64,000 bases of DNA from Paenibacillus taiwanensis DSM 18679 (lineage in GTDB: Bacteria > Bacillota > Bacilli > Paenibacillales > Paenibacillaceae): positions 670,846 through 734,845 of the forward strand of contig NZ_KE384307.1 in NCBI RefSeq assembly GCF_000425125.1. The letters run 5' to 3'. Position numbers and translations under genes: made by a program. Positions 21,212 through 30,615 of this stretch are shown piece by piece (position 1 is the first letter of the stretch; the number at the start of each line of letters is the position of its first letter). The notes under the pieces were generated by a model that was not told the DNA's origin, searched no databases, and worked only from the letters and a program-made list of their open reading frames with translations.

Positions 21212-22321
21212 TTATCCGCTGTTCTTGGCAAGGTATGTGCTGTATTGGAAAATTCGTTCTAAAGATCGTCTGCGAATGTGCGGCTCGTCAAACTTCATGG
21301 GCTTAGCATTCGCCTCAAAAAACCAGATTCCTCCGCTCGCATCCACGCCGAGATCCATCGACATTTCACCAAGCGTGTGACCAGACCCACGCTCCACTTG
21401 ACGGGCAATGACTAACGACGCATTTCTCGCACGGTTCATAATTTGCGGGGCTTGCTCCTCACCAAAAATGGAAGTCAGCAATTTCTCTGGGTCATCTATG
21501 CTCCCGCCACGCGGCACATGCGTCGTAATGCTGAGTACACCGGCTATACGAGCACCTACACCAGTGATGTCCCACACGCCCATCTGATTTTTTTGGACGA
21601 GCACACGCAGATCAAATGGTCGACGATTAACCGCTGCCAAGGAAATTCCTTGTTGAATAATGTAATGGCTTTGCCCTGCTTGCTTGCGGATTCGGGACCA
21701 TAACTTGTTAATATGCGCACTTTTATACGAGGTGCTCCCTTTTTTATCCTGTATTTTCAAGCGAAACTTTAACGTTTTCGTTTGGTTGACGCGCAGTGTC
21801 ATAATGCCCATTCCCGCTTTACCGGTCTCTGGTTTGAGATACACGTAGGGATGGCGGTTCAGCATTTTCCCAAGGCTGGCAGAGGTTGTGAGCTTTCGTG
21901 TGCTAGGAATGTATGGCTTTGTTGTTTTGGACTTTTTAAGCCATTCGAACAAGTTCCACTTATTAAAAAAGTACGGATTAAACATCCGAATGGTAGGATG
22001 GGCAAGAATCGACTTGATTTTGTTGCTGACACTTGGTTGCATCTCATCTTCCCGCAACGGAATGCGATTATAGATAACGTGAGGCAGAGGAAACCAGCCC
22101 TGCTGCCACACGTTGCTTTCTGGGACGTAATTGTAACCGATAACACGTTTTGCATTTAACTTCAGGTCTTTAACGGTTACGATGTAGACGTTAAAGCCGA
22201 GCTCTTTACCAGTCAGGAGCAGATCGGTAAAATTTTCGCGATTCCCTCTAAAATATTCATTGTCGTCATCTATGGTGAGAATGGCCACAATCGGCAATTG
22301 CTCTTGTTCCATTCCATTCAC
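21212..22321 (-). CDS. YheC/YheD-type ATP-grasp protein
   Basis: The 369-residue product is the shortest type in the row and is close to a bare YheC/YheD core. It has YNRIPLREDE early, the ATP loop YLKPETGKAGMGI, and the metal site EMSMDLGVDASGGIWFFEAN followed by AKPMK. The GTG start at 22321 has an AGGAGGG site seven bases upstream and overlaps the stop of the gene before it in GTGA, so translation is likely coupled. The substrate is unknown. Confidence 0.82.
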   Translation of the reverse strand: MNGMEQEQLPIVAILTIDDDNEYFRGNRENFTDLLLTGKELGFNVYIVTVKDLKLNAKRVIGYNYVPESNVWQQGWFPLPHVIYNRIPLREDEMQPSVSNKIKSILAHPTIRMFNPYFFNKWNLFEWLKKSKTTKPYIPSTRKLTTSASLGKMLNRHPYVYLKPETGKAGMGIMTLRVNQTKTLKFRLKIQDKKGSTSYKSAHINKLWSRIRKQAGQSHYIIQQGISLAAVNRRPFDLRVLVQKNQMGVWDITGVGARIAGVLSITTHVPRGGSIDDPEKLLTSIFGEEQAPQIMNRARNASLVIARQVERGSGHTLGEMSMDLGVDASGGIWFFEANAKPMKFDEPHIRRRSLERIFQYSTYLAKNSG

Positions 22322-23694
22322 TGCTCATCCCTCCTGCGAAATTTACTTAGGAATAGGCAGTGCTCCAATATATGCTCGATGGAAGACCTACCCTCGATCC
22401 TTAGCGAAGGGTGCTTAAAGATCGAGCGCCCAGGCTTGGCGTTAGCTTCGAACATCCATACATGCTCATCACGGTCGATACCCAGATCGAAGCCCAATTC
22501 CCCGATAAGATGCGGGTGATTTCGTTCTATCGCTTCCGCCAGCTCAATAGCTACTTCTTTGGCTCGATCCAGCACTTCATCGGCACGCTCGCCAAATGTA
22601 CGCTCTAGCGCCTGCTTTGGAGCCATCAACTGCCCTCCATTTTTAACATGGGTAGTGACACTGCCTTTACCTGCCTTTTTGGCCCCGATGCCGACAACGA
22701 CCCATTGATCGTCCCCGTTTTTGTGCATATGGAAACGGAAATCGATAGGGCAGCCATCAATTTCGGCTAGGCGTACCCCTTGCTGAACGACATACCCCCG
22801 TAGCTGTCGTCCGTGTCGACCTTCGAGCATTCGCATCAAGCTGCTGAAATGTTTAAACCGCAGCAGCACGTTTTTGCCATTATTCGTGTAACGGGCAAAG
22901 TAACCTTTCTTGGTGAGATAGGTTAAGCGGTAAATACCGATGCCAAGACTGCCGGCAGTAGGTTTATAATAGACGAACTGATGCCGCTCCAGCATTTCCT
23001 TAATCGTATCCGAGTTCGGATTCATGACAGACTCAGGCACATATCTGTTCGCATCTTGTTCCCCTTCGAGTAGAGCATACACATCTGATTTGTTAAAAAA
23101 GCTCCAATTGAAAAAAGGAATCTTCTTGCGAATAAACCGTTCGCGCAAATTGTTGATGCCAGTAGAGGTCTCCGCTCTTCTGCTTGGAAGGCGATTGTAT
23201 ACAACATCTGGCAGGGGTACCGTCTTTCGGACCCACCCGCCGTACTCATTTAAGAAGTAAGCAAATACAGTTTCGTTAGACCAATTAATATCACGTGGGG
23301 CAAAAGCAAAAACGTAAGCTTTGTTGTGTCCAGCACGAAGTATTTGTTTAATAAACCCAGTACGGCTGCCAAAAGGGCTAGTCGCTGTACGTATGGAAGC
23401 ATCGGATAAGATGCCAATTAACGGACCGAGCTGAATGTGACCGTCTGTTTCATTTAATAAAAACACGCTGCCTGCTTTGGGAACTTTTACAGTTGTGCGT
23501 ATCCCTGAAGAAATATACAAGTGCTTACCAGCTTTTTTAATCGGCTTTAAGGTGACTGGAATACTGGCTCTGCCAAGGCGCAAACGAATCGATCTTTTGT
23601 TGGATAGCTTCAGTTGTTTTAACAGGGTATGGGATACATAGATCATTTTTTCGGAATTTGGCGTCAGATGGACGTTGCATACCGTCAAACTCAT
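22318..23694 (-). CDS. YheC/YheD-type ATP-grasp protein with extra N-terminal domain
   Basis: The 458-residue product has about 90 residues of predicted beta structure (IRLRLGRASIPVTLKPIKK) before the GPLIGILSD start of the YheC/YheD region. It then has VVYNRLPSRR, the ATP loop YYKPTAGSLGIGI and the metal site ELGFDLGIDRDEHVWMFEAN followed by AKPGR. The same extra domain is present in the gene at 24892. The start overlaps the end of the next gene upstream by four bases. Confidence 0.82.
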   Translation of the reverse strand: MSLTVCNVHLTPNSEKMIYVSHTLLKQLKLSNKRSIRLRLGRASIPVTLKPIKKAGKHLYISSGIRTTVKVPKAGSVFLLNETDGHIQLGPLIGILSDASIRTATSPFGSRTGFIKQILRAGHNKAYVFAFAPRDINWSNETVFAYFLNEYGGWVRKTVPLPDVVYNRLPSRRAETSTGINNLRERFIRKKIPFFNWSFFNKSDVYALLEGEQDANRYVPESVMNPNSDTIKEMLERHQFVYYKPTAGSLGIGIYRLTYLTKKGYFARYTNNGKNVLLRFKHFSSLMRMLEGRHGRQLRGYVVQQGVRLAEIDGCPIDFRFHMHKNGDDQWVVVGIGAKKAGKGSVTTHVKNGGQLMAPKQALERTFGERADEVLDRAKEVAIELAEAIERNHPHLIGELGFDLGIDRDEHVWMFEANAKPGRSIFKHPSLRIEGRSSIEHILEHCLFLSKFRRRDEQ

Positions 23695-24848
23695 GGACAG
23701 ACCCTCCTAAGATGTCGAACCAAGACATGGCGAGCGTACAAAATGGGACGTTCTACCGCATGCATCTCGGCTTCGCGTTCACCAGTGTGTTCAAATACGG
23801 CCCGACCCGGCTTTGAATTAACCTCAAGCAGCCAAATTCGCGAATTTCTGTCAATGCCAAAGTCAATGCCTAACTCCGCCAGACGCCCGTGGCGTGCTTC
23901 CAATGCTTCTGGGATGCATGCACTGTATTGCATAATATCGCGTATCAACTGCTGAGACACGCTAGTGCCGTAATGAGTCTTCAAATATTGAGCCGCATTT
24001 GCAGCGTGGCCTCCGCCATGTAGATTGGACGTAATGCCATTTTCAAGACCGATGCGCACGGCCATACCGGTGAGCGCCCAACGGCCAGTGTCGTCTTTTT
24101 GCATCAGCGTCCGAATATCAAAGGGTTCTTCCTCTCTACTATTTAAGGTCAAGTAGGGCTGGAGTACATATTTTCGACCGTGGATGAAGCTATGAATCCA
24201 ATGTAGGCCCGATTGCAGGCGATCAAAGCTGTGCTCAAAAGGTTGATTGTTGTCATCGCGTCCTTTAACGACGATGGCATATCCTCTGATGGAGGAGGAA
24301 TCGGCATGAGCCGATGAATCAGGGCGCTGAATAAACAACGCGGACCTGCCCTTGCTTCCACTGTGAGGCTTAAGAAAGGCTTTGCCTTGATGATTATGGA
24401 GGAAGTCGTTTAAGGCTTTTATGCCGCTGTATAGTAATGTTTCGGGAAGTAGATGGTTAATGCTGTCAATGCGCGACAGGGAACGATACATATCCCATTT
24501 TCCGCCTAGTCCGACACTGAGCCATGCTGTACCTGACAGCCTCATGCGGGCGACAGCAGCTCGGGTTTTACGGTATTGCACCTCGTTAGTAAAAGTTAAG
24601 CGATCATAGACGAGTTTGGGTATCGGAGCGATTACACTTTTCCATTCTTGATCTTCGAACGTATAACCCCTCACTAGTCGCTTGCTCCAGTCGATCCAGT
24701 GAGGAGAGAAGATAAGGACGGGAACCCCTTGTTTTTGCCCAGATAGACACAATTTTCGGCAGAAAGCAGTTTCTGCGAACGGAGGAGAGCCGACTTTTTC
24801 ATTTTGTAGTACGCCTAACGTGTCTAGTGGACCTTTCATAAGGCTCAT
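23691..24848 (-). CDS. YheC/YheD-type ATP-grasp protein
   Basis: The 385-residue product starts at the ATG at 24848, which has a GGAGGTGGAG site; a longer frame to 24917 lacks one and would run into the gene upstream. It lacks the extra beta domain. It shows LVYDRLTFTNE, the ATP loop FLKPHSGSKGRSA and the metal site ELGIDFGIDRNSRIWLLEVN followed by SKPGR. In the ATP loop the usual G-x-G at the end is replaced by GRSA, so nucleotide binding may differ from its sisters. Confidence 0.8.
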   Translation of the reverse strand: MSLMKGPLDTLGVLQNEKVGSPPFAETAFCRKLCLSGQKQGVPVLIFSPHWIDWSKRLVRGYTFEDQEWKSVIAPIPKLVYDRLTFTNEVQYRKTRAAVARMRLSGTAWLSVGLGGKWDMYRSLSRIDSINHLLPETLLYSGIKALNDFLHNHQGKAFLKPHSGSKGRSALFIQRPDSSAHADSSSIRGYAIVVKGRDDNNQPFEHSFDRLQSGLHWIHSFIHGRKYVLQPYLTLNSREEEPFDIRTLMQKDDTGRWALTGMAVRIGLENGITSNLHGGGHAANAAQYLKTHYGTSVSQQLIRDIMQYSACIPEALEARHGRLAELGIDFGIDRNSRIWLLEVNSKPGRAVFEHTGEREAEMHAVERPILYARHVLVRHLRRVCP

Positions 24849-24891
24849 GGAACTCCACCTCCTTCTCGAGGATGTCTCAAGGTCAGACAGA

Positions 24892-26262
24892 TTAGAATCC
24901 GGCCAAGTACTTTGCATATTCGACTATTTTACGGACAGAAGGGCGAATCTTATTGTCTTGAAGCGGCGTGTTGTCATTTTTGGACGGCTTAGAGTTTACT
25001 TCCAGTAACCATACTTTTCCGCCGCTATCTACCGCGAGGTCAATGCCAAGCTCACCAAAATGCGCAGGAATTTGTGTATCGATGCCACGCGCAATTTCAA
25101 GTGAAGCGTGCTGGAGGCGGTTGTAAACATCTGCTCTTGCACCTGCTGGCAAGTTAGACTTGATAACAGCCTCTTTCACGGTGCTTAATGTGCCACCACG
25201 AGCCAAATTAGACACAAAATGTTGTGTGCTTGCGGTTCTGGCGACGATAGAAGTAAGCGTCCATTTGCCGGTCGCATTTTTCTGGACAAGTGCACGGAAA
25301 TCAACTGGCCGGCCACCATTCTCCATCAAATGAAGTCCTTGCTGAATCTGATATCGATTGGCCTTGAGCTTGGAGGAAAGACTGGAGAACAACTTAACCA
25401 AGCTGCTGAAGCTTTGTCTGCGTGTGCCGTTCACTGTACTGTACATCGCTTGGTAGGATTGGTCGTTCAGCTTCGTGACACGGATAATCCCTTTGCCAAG
25501 ACTGCCTCTGGCGGGCTTTAGAAAGACGGTATGATATCGGGAGCACATCGTCTTTAAAGTCTGAAAATTACGCAGCAAATAGGATTCCGGCAAATAGCGG
25601 GATGGATGGGAATCTCGCTTCAAAGCATCAAATACTTCCGTTTTATCCAGAAACTTTTCATTAAAAACATGTGACTTGTACCGTGCTTTTGCTTCCCTCA
25701 TAAAATGCTGTACCGTGTCTCTGTTTTCCGTTTTGCGTGAGGTTAATCGGTTGTTAATGACGTCTGGAACGGGCACCTCTGTTTGCTGCCACGATTTATT
25801 CTGATAGACCCAGGCTCTAATGCTGTTAACATGCTGCTCAATGTGCTCAGGGGTAAAAAAGCAGACACAGGCGCCTTGTGACTGGCAAGCATCCACAAGC
25901 TCTTTGCAAAATGCCGTAATCGGACCAAACGGTTTATCCGGTGAATCAGGACGGTCTCGGCTGATCAGAATGCCAATGAGCGGACCGATCGCAAGCGTCT
26001 GTGACGAGGCATGGTACACAACTCGCAACGATTGGCCGGATACGACGCCTAGAGAGCCCGCAAGCGTTTGATTCATACGCAGTCCGTCGAAGCGAGGCAC
26101 CGGTATTACAATGATTTGCTGCTTAAACGATCCAAAACGTAAAGTCAGTGATTGATTGACCGGAATCTTCCACTGCTTTACTTTCGCTTCGCCAATCATC
26201 AGCACCTCATTGCGCAATAGACTGGGGCTTATCACCTGGAGCGCCACTTTCCATTTAGACAT
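24892..26262 (-). CDS. YheC/YheD-type ATP-grasp protein, first gene of the row
   Basis: The 456-residue product begins at an ATG at 26262 with GGAAGGAG upstream. A beta-rich N-terminal domain (about residues 1-90) precedes the GPLIGILIS motif. Then come VINNRLTSRK, the ATP loop FLKPARGSLGKGI and the metal site ELGIDLAVDSGGKVWLLEVN followed by SKPSK. It leads five genes transcribed together and is divergent from yheA, as yheC/yheD and yheA are also neighbours in Bacillus. Confidence 0.82.
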   Translation of the reverse strand: MSKWKVALQVISPSLLRNEVLMIGEAKVKQWKIPVNQSLTLRFGSFKQQIIVIPVPRFDGLRMNQTLAGSLGVVSGQSLRVVYHASSQTLAIGPLIGILISRDRPDSPDKPFGPITAFCKELVDACQSQGACVCFFTPEHIEQHVNSIRAWVYQNKSWQQTEVPVPDVINNRLTSRKTENRDTVQHFMREAKARYKSHVFNEKFLDKTEVFDALKRDSHPSRYLPESYLLRNFQTLKTMCSRYHTVFLKPARGSLGKGIIRVTKLNDQSYQAMYSTVNGTRRQSFSSLVKLFSSLSSKLKANRYQIQQGLHLMENGGRPVDFRALVQKNATGKWTLTSIVARTASTQHFVSNLARGGTLSTVKEAVIKSNLPAGARADVYNRLQHASLEIARGIDTQIPAHFGELGIDLAVDSGGKVWLLEVNSKPSKNDNTPLQDNKIRPSVRKIVEYAKYLAGF

Positions 26263-26593
26263 GTTGGTTCTCCTTCCAACGACCACTTGCATGGATGATC
26301 TCGGTAATCGCCGTTCGAGGCGTTTACTGTGAACTATGACCAATGATTTATCATATGAGGACATATTTTCCTTGGTGATTGACCCAGCTCGAAAATAGCG
26401 AAAGTATTATGAATAGACATAGGTTTCACAGTTGAGATTCGACAAGTGGATGGATATCCGTTAAGATATTAGACGTATGAACGAAGCAGGATGTGCATGA
26501 GAATGGGCGGTTGTCACGAAGGTTACGGGGTACGATTGTCACAATCGGACTTCGTGGAGTGAACAATGGCTTACATAAGGAGGATGCGTACAT

Positions 26594-26932
26594 ATGACGA
26601 ACGTATACGATAGAGCGCATGAATTAGCGCGAGCATTGCAAGATTCGGCTGAATCAAAAGCCGTAGAACAGGCGATGAAAGCCATCGACAGTGACCCGGA
26701 AAGCAAAAGGATGTTGGATGATTTCCGTCAGCGTCAGGGCGAATTGCAGCAAATGATGATGAGCGGCGCGATGCCAGATCAAGCAGAAATGGAAAAGCTG
26801 GAGCAAACTTACCAAGTCATCAGCATGAACACTAGCATTGCTCAATTATTTGAGGCAGAGCGACTGCTTGCCCAAGTGATTCAAGATGTAAACAAGATTG
26901 TAACAGATTCACTTAGTCATCTTTATCAATAA
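26594..26932 (+). CDS. yheA: YheA, UPF0342/YlbF-like small helical protein
   Basis: The 112-residue product is all helical and acidic, with AHELARALQDSAE at the start and EMEKLEQTYQVISMNTSI in the middle, as in YheA and the related YlbF/YmcA proteins that act in RNA processing complexes. YheA itself has no settled role. The start follows AAGGAGGA. The 331-base gap to the divergent ATP-grasp gene must hold both promoters, but I see no strong consensus there. Confidence 0.82.
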   Translation: MTNVYDRAHELARALQDSAESKAVEQAMKAIDSDPESKRMLDDFRQRQGELQQMMMSGAMPDQAEMEKLEQTYQVISMNTSIAQLFEAERLLAQVIQDVNKIVTDSLSHLYQ

Positions 26933-26948
26933 CATAAGCGTTTCATAG

Positions 26949-26994
26949 AGGCTGGCGTCACACTTCCTTGCGAGGTGCTTGCGCCAGCCTTTTT
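26949..26994 (+). terminator. Terminator of yheA
   Basis: AGGCTGGCG (26949-26957) pairs with CGCCAGCCT (26982-26990) and TTTT follows. Confidence 0.88.
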
Positions 26995-27143
26995 GCGGTC
27001 ATAATTGCCCGCCCGTCCACATAGGCTGTTAGTAGACAGCATGCTGGATTGTAGCAAATGGTTGCATCGTGCATCGTGTATGATGTGTTCATTGTGCAAG
27101 CGGACAAGATGAAATGATCATGATCGTAGAAAGGGTGTATAAC

Positions 27144-27443
27144 ATGAACTCAACTAAACATGTGAAGAAATACAGCCGCACTCAAAGCCGCGTCATTTCT
27201 GTCATTTCCATTGCTGCGGTGCTGGTGATGTTATTTATCGCACTGCCAACAATACCTTTGAATGAAGGCTGGTCGTTAGCTGCCGTATTTGGTGCGGTAT
27301 GGGCCTTGTTTGCTGTACTTATTATAGGCGCCCATCTCTATCGTCTATTAAGAGTCGATGAGGAAGTAGAGCGGAAGCTGCGCCAAGTCCGGACGCAACG
27401 ATATAAGCAGGTAGAACGGCGAATTATGGGCAACGAGCAATAA
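27144..27443 (+). CDS. Small membrane protein of unknown function
   Basis: The 99-residue product has a basic N-terminus, two predicted membrane helices (about residues 17-36 and 45-68, AALPTIPLNEGW-type turn between them) and a charged C-terminal tail with VEERKLRQVRTQRYKQVE-like helix. I do not recognise the family. The ATG at 27144 has AAAGGGTG upstream and is preferred to an ATG at 27114. It stands alone between yheA and the YhgE gene. Confidence 0.55.
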   Translation: MNSTKHVKKYSRTQSRVISVISIAAVLVMLFIALPTIPLNEGWSLAAVFGAVWALFAVLIIGAHLYRLLRVDEEVERKLRQVRTQRYKQVERRIMGNEQ

Positions 27444-27714
27444 GGTAGTACAGCCGCTTCTGAACAGAGCTTCCTCAACGTTAAGTTGGCGGAAGCTTTT
27501 TGCTGTGAGCAAGGTGAGCAAGCGGCGTTACAGGATATAAACAAGCGCAAAAAAAAGGTTGAAGGGTGAGAACGGATTTTGTATGATTACAACCTGTGGA
27601 GATGTTTAGCAGTAAAACAAAAGCCGAGAAGTGTACGTAGTTTCTGTTAGTTAACAAAGCTATTTTTACAAGGGTCACTCGGTCATTTTGTTCGTTAAGA
27701 AGGGGGACCACGAT

Positions 27715-30405
27715 TTGAAGCTGTTTCAAAATCTTCGTTATTTCGGCAAAGAGTTTGTTGCCACGATGAAGTCAAAGCATGTGCTTATACCGGTGCTTGG
27801 CTTGCTCGTCGTGCCGCTGCTGTACAGCGGTGTATACCTGGTAGCTAACTGGGATCCCTACAGCAACGTGAAGCATATGCCCGTAGCTGTCGTTAATGAA
27901 GACAAGCCGGTGCAATATGAGGGGAAGGAAATTGCGATCGGCCGTGAATTGATGCAAAAGCTCCACGACAATGATAGTGTCGAATTCCATTTTGTTGGCA
28001 GAGCTGAAGCGGAACGGGGATTGGCCGAGCATACGTATTATTTGCTGATCGATATCCCTCAGGAAATGTCGCAGCATGCGACAACGATTTTAGATCCTAA
28101 TCCGAAGCCGCTGGAATTGAAGTACAAGGAGAACAGCAGTTTTAACTTCTTGTCAGGTCAAATATCTGACAAAGTGGTAGAGAAGATCAAAGCGGAGACG
28201 TCTCAGAAAGTAACCGAAACCTATGTGGAGCAAATGTTTGGTGCTATCGCGCAATTGGCAGATGGCCTCGGTGCAGCAAGTGATGGAGCGGGGCAGTTGG
28301 AGAACGGGCTCAAGCAGTTAGGGACGGGGATCGAGACGTTTCGTAATGAGCTGAACGGCCAAATTAACTCAAAGACGTCGCAAGCAGGATCTATGGTGGA
28401 TAAGCTGCTCGATGAGAATAAAGTAAAGCTTGAAAACACAATCAACAAGGAGATTGAGCAAGCAATCGCATCCAATAAAGGACCTTTAGTAGACAAGTTG
28501 CATCAGGAAATTGATAAGCAGTCAGAAACGTATAGCACTGCATTACGAGATAAGGTGCATATCCGAATTGACGAGTGGGCTGGTAAGAACAGCGGTACTG
28601 CGCAAGAGCAGCTAAATCAAGAGATTGATCGTGCTTTTGGACAATACGGCGAACAAATTCGCAAGCAGATCCATGAGGAAATCAATGCGGCCTATACAGC
28701 ACACATAGATGATGTGTACAAGCAAGTAGTAACGGAAGTTGATAACACGGTAGTTAAAATGGAGCCTGTAGCCCGGGCGATGATGCATAACGTTATCGAT
28801 AACGAGGCTGGCGATATTGATGCGTCTATTCGGAATCGTGTACATAAGTGGATTGATGAGAAGGTAGATGCCTTATTTGACAAAACGATGGAGCACATGA
28901 CAAGCAATCAGGAGCAGATCAAGCGGCAATTTGACAAGCTGCAAGCGGATTTAGCTGCTTTGAAAGCCAGTGCGAAGCCGGAAGAAGCGGATAAATGGCA
29001 AGCGATTCAAGATCAATTGAATGGCCTGCGGGATAACGTACATGCTGCCCTCAAGCCAGAGCAGCTCCTTAAGCTCAAAGATAAAATCAAGCAGGATCTG
29101 AATCAACTGGTGGATAAGGAGCTTCATGCTGTAAATAAGCAGTTGTTAACTAGAATTCACAGTGAAGCGGATAAGAAATTTAGCTCTTTCTATCCGACTG
29201 CGCGGGCTATGGCGCGCGGAATGGCACTGAACAAGGCGCAAGAGCTTGCTCCTGTTCTGCTCGGAAAGGCTCATCAATATGCTGAGCAGCTGTATTCCGA
29301 GAAGTCAGCGCAAGTACAGACGAAAGCTCATGAAGTATTAAATGAGAAGTGGTCACAGCTTGAGCCGCAAGTGATCCAAGAAGTTCATCAGCATGCAGAC
29401 GACGAGATCAATCGTGTTGAGCCTGTCGTGATCAGCAAAATTCATGAAGCAGCGGCTGAGAAAGTAAACACGCTGGAGCCGCTTGTGCGAGACCATATGC
29501 ACAAACTGGCTAATTGGAAGCTGGATGAAGCAGCAAAAAAAGTGCATCAGATGGCATTTGAAAAAATGAGTGCGCTTTTGCATGATGTAGATAAAGCCAA
29601 TAACGCGATTAACACCGGATTTAATCGGCTGATGGACGGACAACAACAATTGATAAACGGTGGTGCAGAGCTGCGCTCGAAGCTGCGGGATGGCGCGGAG
29701 AAGGCGACACAAGATTCGACTGACAGTACGTATCATATGATATCGGCCCCGGTGACAAGCGACAAGGAAGAAAATCATGATGTGAGTACGTATGGAATTG
29801 GTATGGCACCGTACTTCTTGTCACTAGGCTTCTTCGTAGGGGCGTTGATGTTCTCCATCGTATTCCCGATGAAAGAGACCGTCCTGCGTCCGCCTAACGG
29901 TTTTGCATGGTTGTTAAGTAAGTTTGGTACGATGACAATTGAAAGTATTTTCCAAGTGCTTATTGCAGGCAGTGTGGTGTTGTACGGAATTGGTTTGACT
30001 GTAACGAACGTTCCGATGTTTTTCTTAGTGTCACTGGTCACAAGTTTAATGTTTTTTGCATTCATTCAGTTTTTTGTAACGGCCTTTGGCAATGTAGGGC
30101 GGTTTATCATTATTATTTTGCTAGTTTTGCAATTGTCGGCGACTGCGGGAACATTTCCGATTGAGCTGACACCAGAGTTTTTCCAAATGCTTCATCCTTG
30201 GCTGCCAATGACATATACGATTCGTGCTTACCGTGGTGTTGTCTCACTTGGTGACATGAATTACGTGTGGCAGAACATAGGTGTACTGTGCATTTACTTG
30301 TTCTCAAGTTTGCTTTGCAGCTGGATGTATTTTGCCCTCTGTTCGAAGAAGGCAAAACGTAAAGAGACAGCGAGCAATAGTGGTAACATGCAATCTGCAC
30401 CGTAG
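27715..30405 (+). CDS. yhgE: YhgE/Pip family membrane protein with a 19-residue repeat domain
   Basis: YhgE/Pip proteins span the membrane and include phage-infection proteins and relatives of type VII secretion components. The 896-residue product has one N-terminal membrane helix (about 20-42), the typical AVVNEDKPVQYEG and LLIDIPQEMS stretch, a long outer domain, and five or six C-terminal helices in the ABC-2 permease style ending with LHPWLPMTYTIRAYRG. The outer domain contains two blocks of 19-residue repeats (listed separately). The TTG at 27715 has an AAGGGGG site; an earlier TTG at 27688 has none. Bacillus YhgE is shorter, near 775 residues. Confidence 0.85.
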   Translation: MKLFQNLRYFGKEFVATMKSKHVLIPVLGLLVVPLLYSGVYLVANWDPYSNVKHMPVAVVNEDKPVQYEGKEIAIGRELMQKLHDNDSVEFHFVGRAEAERGLAEHTYYLLIDIPQEMSQHATTILDPNPKPLELKYKENSSFNFLSGQISDKVVEKIKAETSQKVTETYVEQMFGAIAQLADGLGAASDGAGQLENGLKQLGTGIETFRNELNGQINSKTSQAGSMVDKLLDENKVKLENTINKEIEQAIASNKGPLVDKLHQEIDKQSETYSTALRDKVHIRIDEWAGKNSGTAQEQLNQEIDRAFGQYGEQIRKQIHEEINAAYTAHIDDVYKQVVTEVDNTVVKMEPVARAMMHNVIDNEAGDIDASIRNRVHKWIDEKVDALFDKTMEHMTSNQEQIKRQFDKLQADLAALKASAKPEEADKWQAIQDQLNGLRDNVHAALKPEQLLKLKDKIKQDLNQLVDKELHAVNKQLLTRIHSEADKKFSSFYPTARAMARGMALNKAQELAPVLLGKAHQYAEQLYSEKSAQVQTKAHEVLNEKWSQLEPQVIQEVHQHADDEINRVEPVVISKIHEAAAEKVNTLEPLVRDHMHKLANWKLDEAAKKVHQMAFEKMSALLHDVDKANNAINTGFNRLMDGQQQLINGGAELRSKLRDGAEKATQDSTDSTYHMISAPVTSDKEENHDVSTYGIGMAPYFLSLGFFVGALMFSIVFPMKETVLRPPNGFAWLLSKFGTMTIESIFQVLIAGSVVLYGIGLTVTNVPMFFLVSLVTSLMFFAFIQFFVTAFGNVGRFIIIILLVLQLSATAGTFPIELTPEFFQMLHPWLPMTYTIRAYRGVVSLGDMNYVWQNIGVLCIYLFSSLLCSWMYFALCSKKAKRKETASNSGNMQSAP
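28441..28896 (+). repeat. First block of 19-residue repeats in YhgE, eight units
   Basis: Eight units of exactly 57 bases follow each other without a gap. Examples are LHQEIDKQSETYSTALRDK, VHIRIDEWAGKNSGTAQEQ and VHKWIDEKVDALFDKTMEH. Position 1 is hydrophobic, position 2 is His or Asn, position 5 is hydrophobic and position 6 is mostly Asp. The DNA of the units is not conserved, so the repeat is old and kept at protein level. Confidence 0.8.
29098..29496 (+). repeat. Second block of 19-residue repeats in YhgE, seven units
   Basis: Seven more units of 57 bases, for example IHSEADKKFSSFYPTARAM, AHEVLNEKWSQLEPQVIQE and IHEAAAEKVNTLEPLVRDH. His at position 2 is again common and Pro at position 14 occurs in five of seven units. 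An 86-residue coiled-coil-like linker separates this block from the first. Confidence 0.8.
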
Positions 30406-30446
30406 TTAACTTGTGTAACCTACTTTTATTTTAAAAAATGCAGACG

Positions 30447-30496
30447 AAAAAAAGTCTTCAGATCCACTGGCGTTAGTGGGTTTGGAGACTTTTTTT
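30447..30496 (+). terminator. Terminator of the YhgE gene
   Basis: AAAAAAAGTCT pairs with AGACTTTTTTT across an inner stem CCACT / AGTGG. The T run ends near 30496. The A run on the other side could also serve the minus strand. Confidence 0.85.
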
Positions 30497-30615
30497 GTTT
30501 TTGAAAAGGGGTGCTGCTGCTTCCCTTTTTGAGCGATTTCTGTTTTGCACAAATGGGAATGATTGTGATACAATGACTACAGATTAGGACAGTTCGGAGA
30601 ATCGGGGTGTAACAG

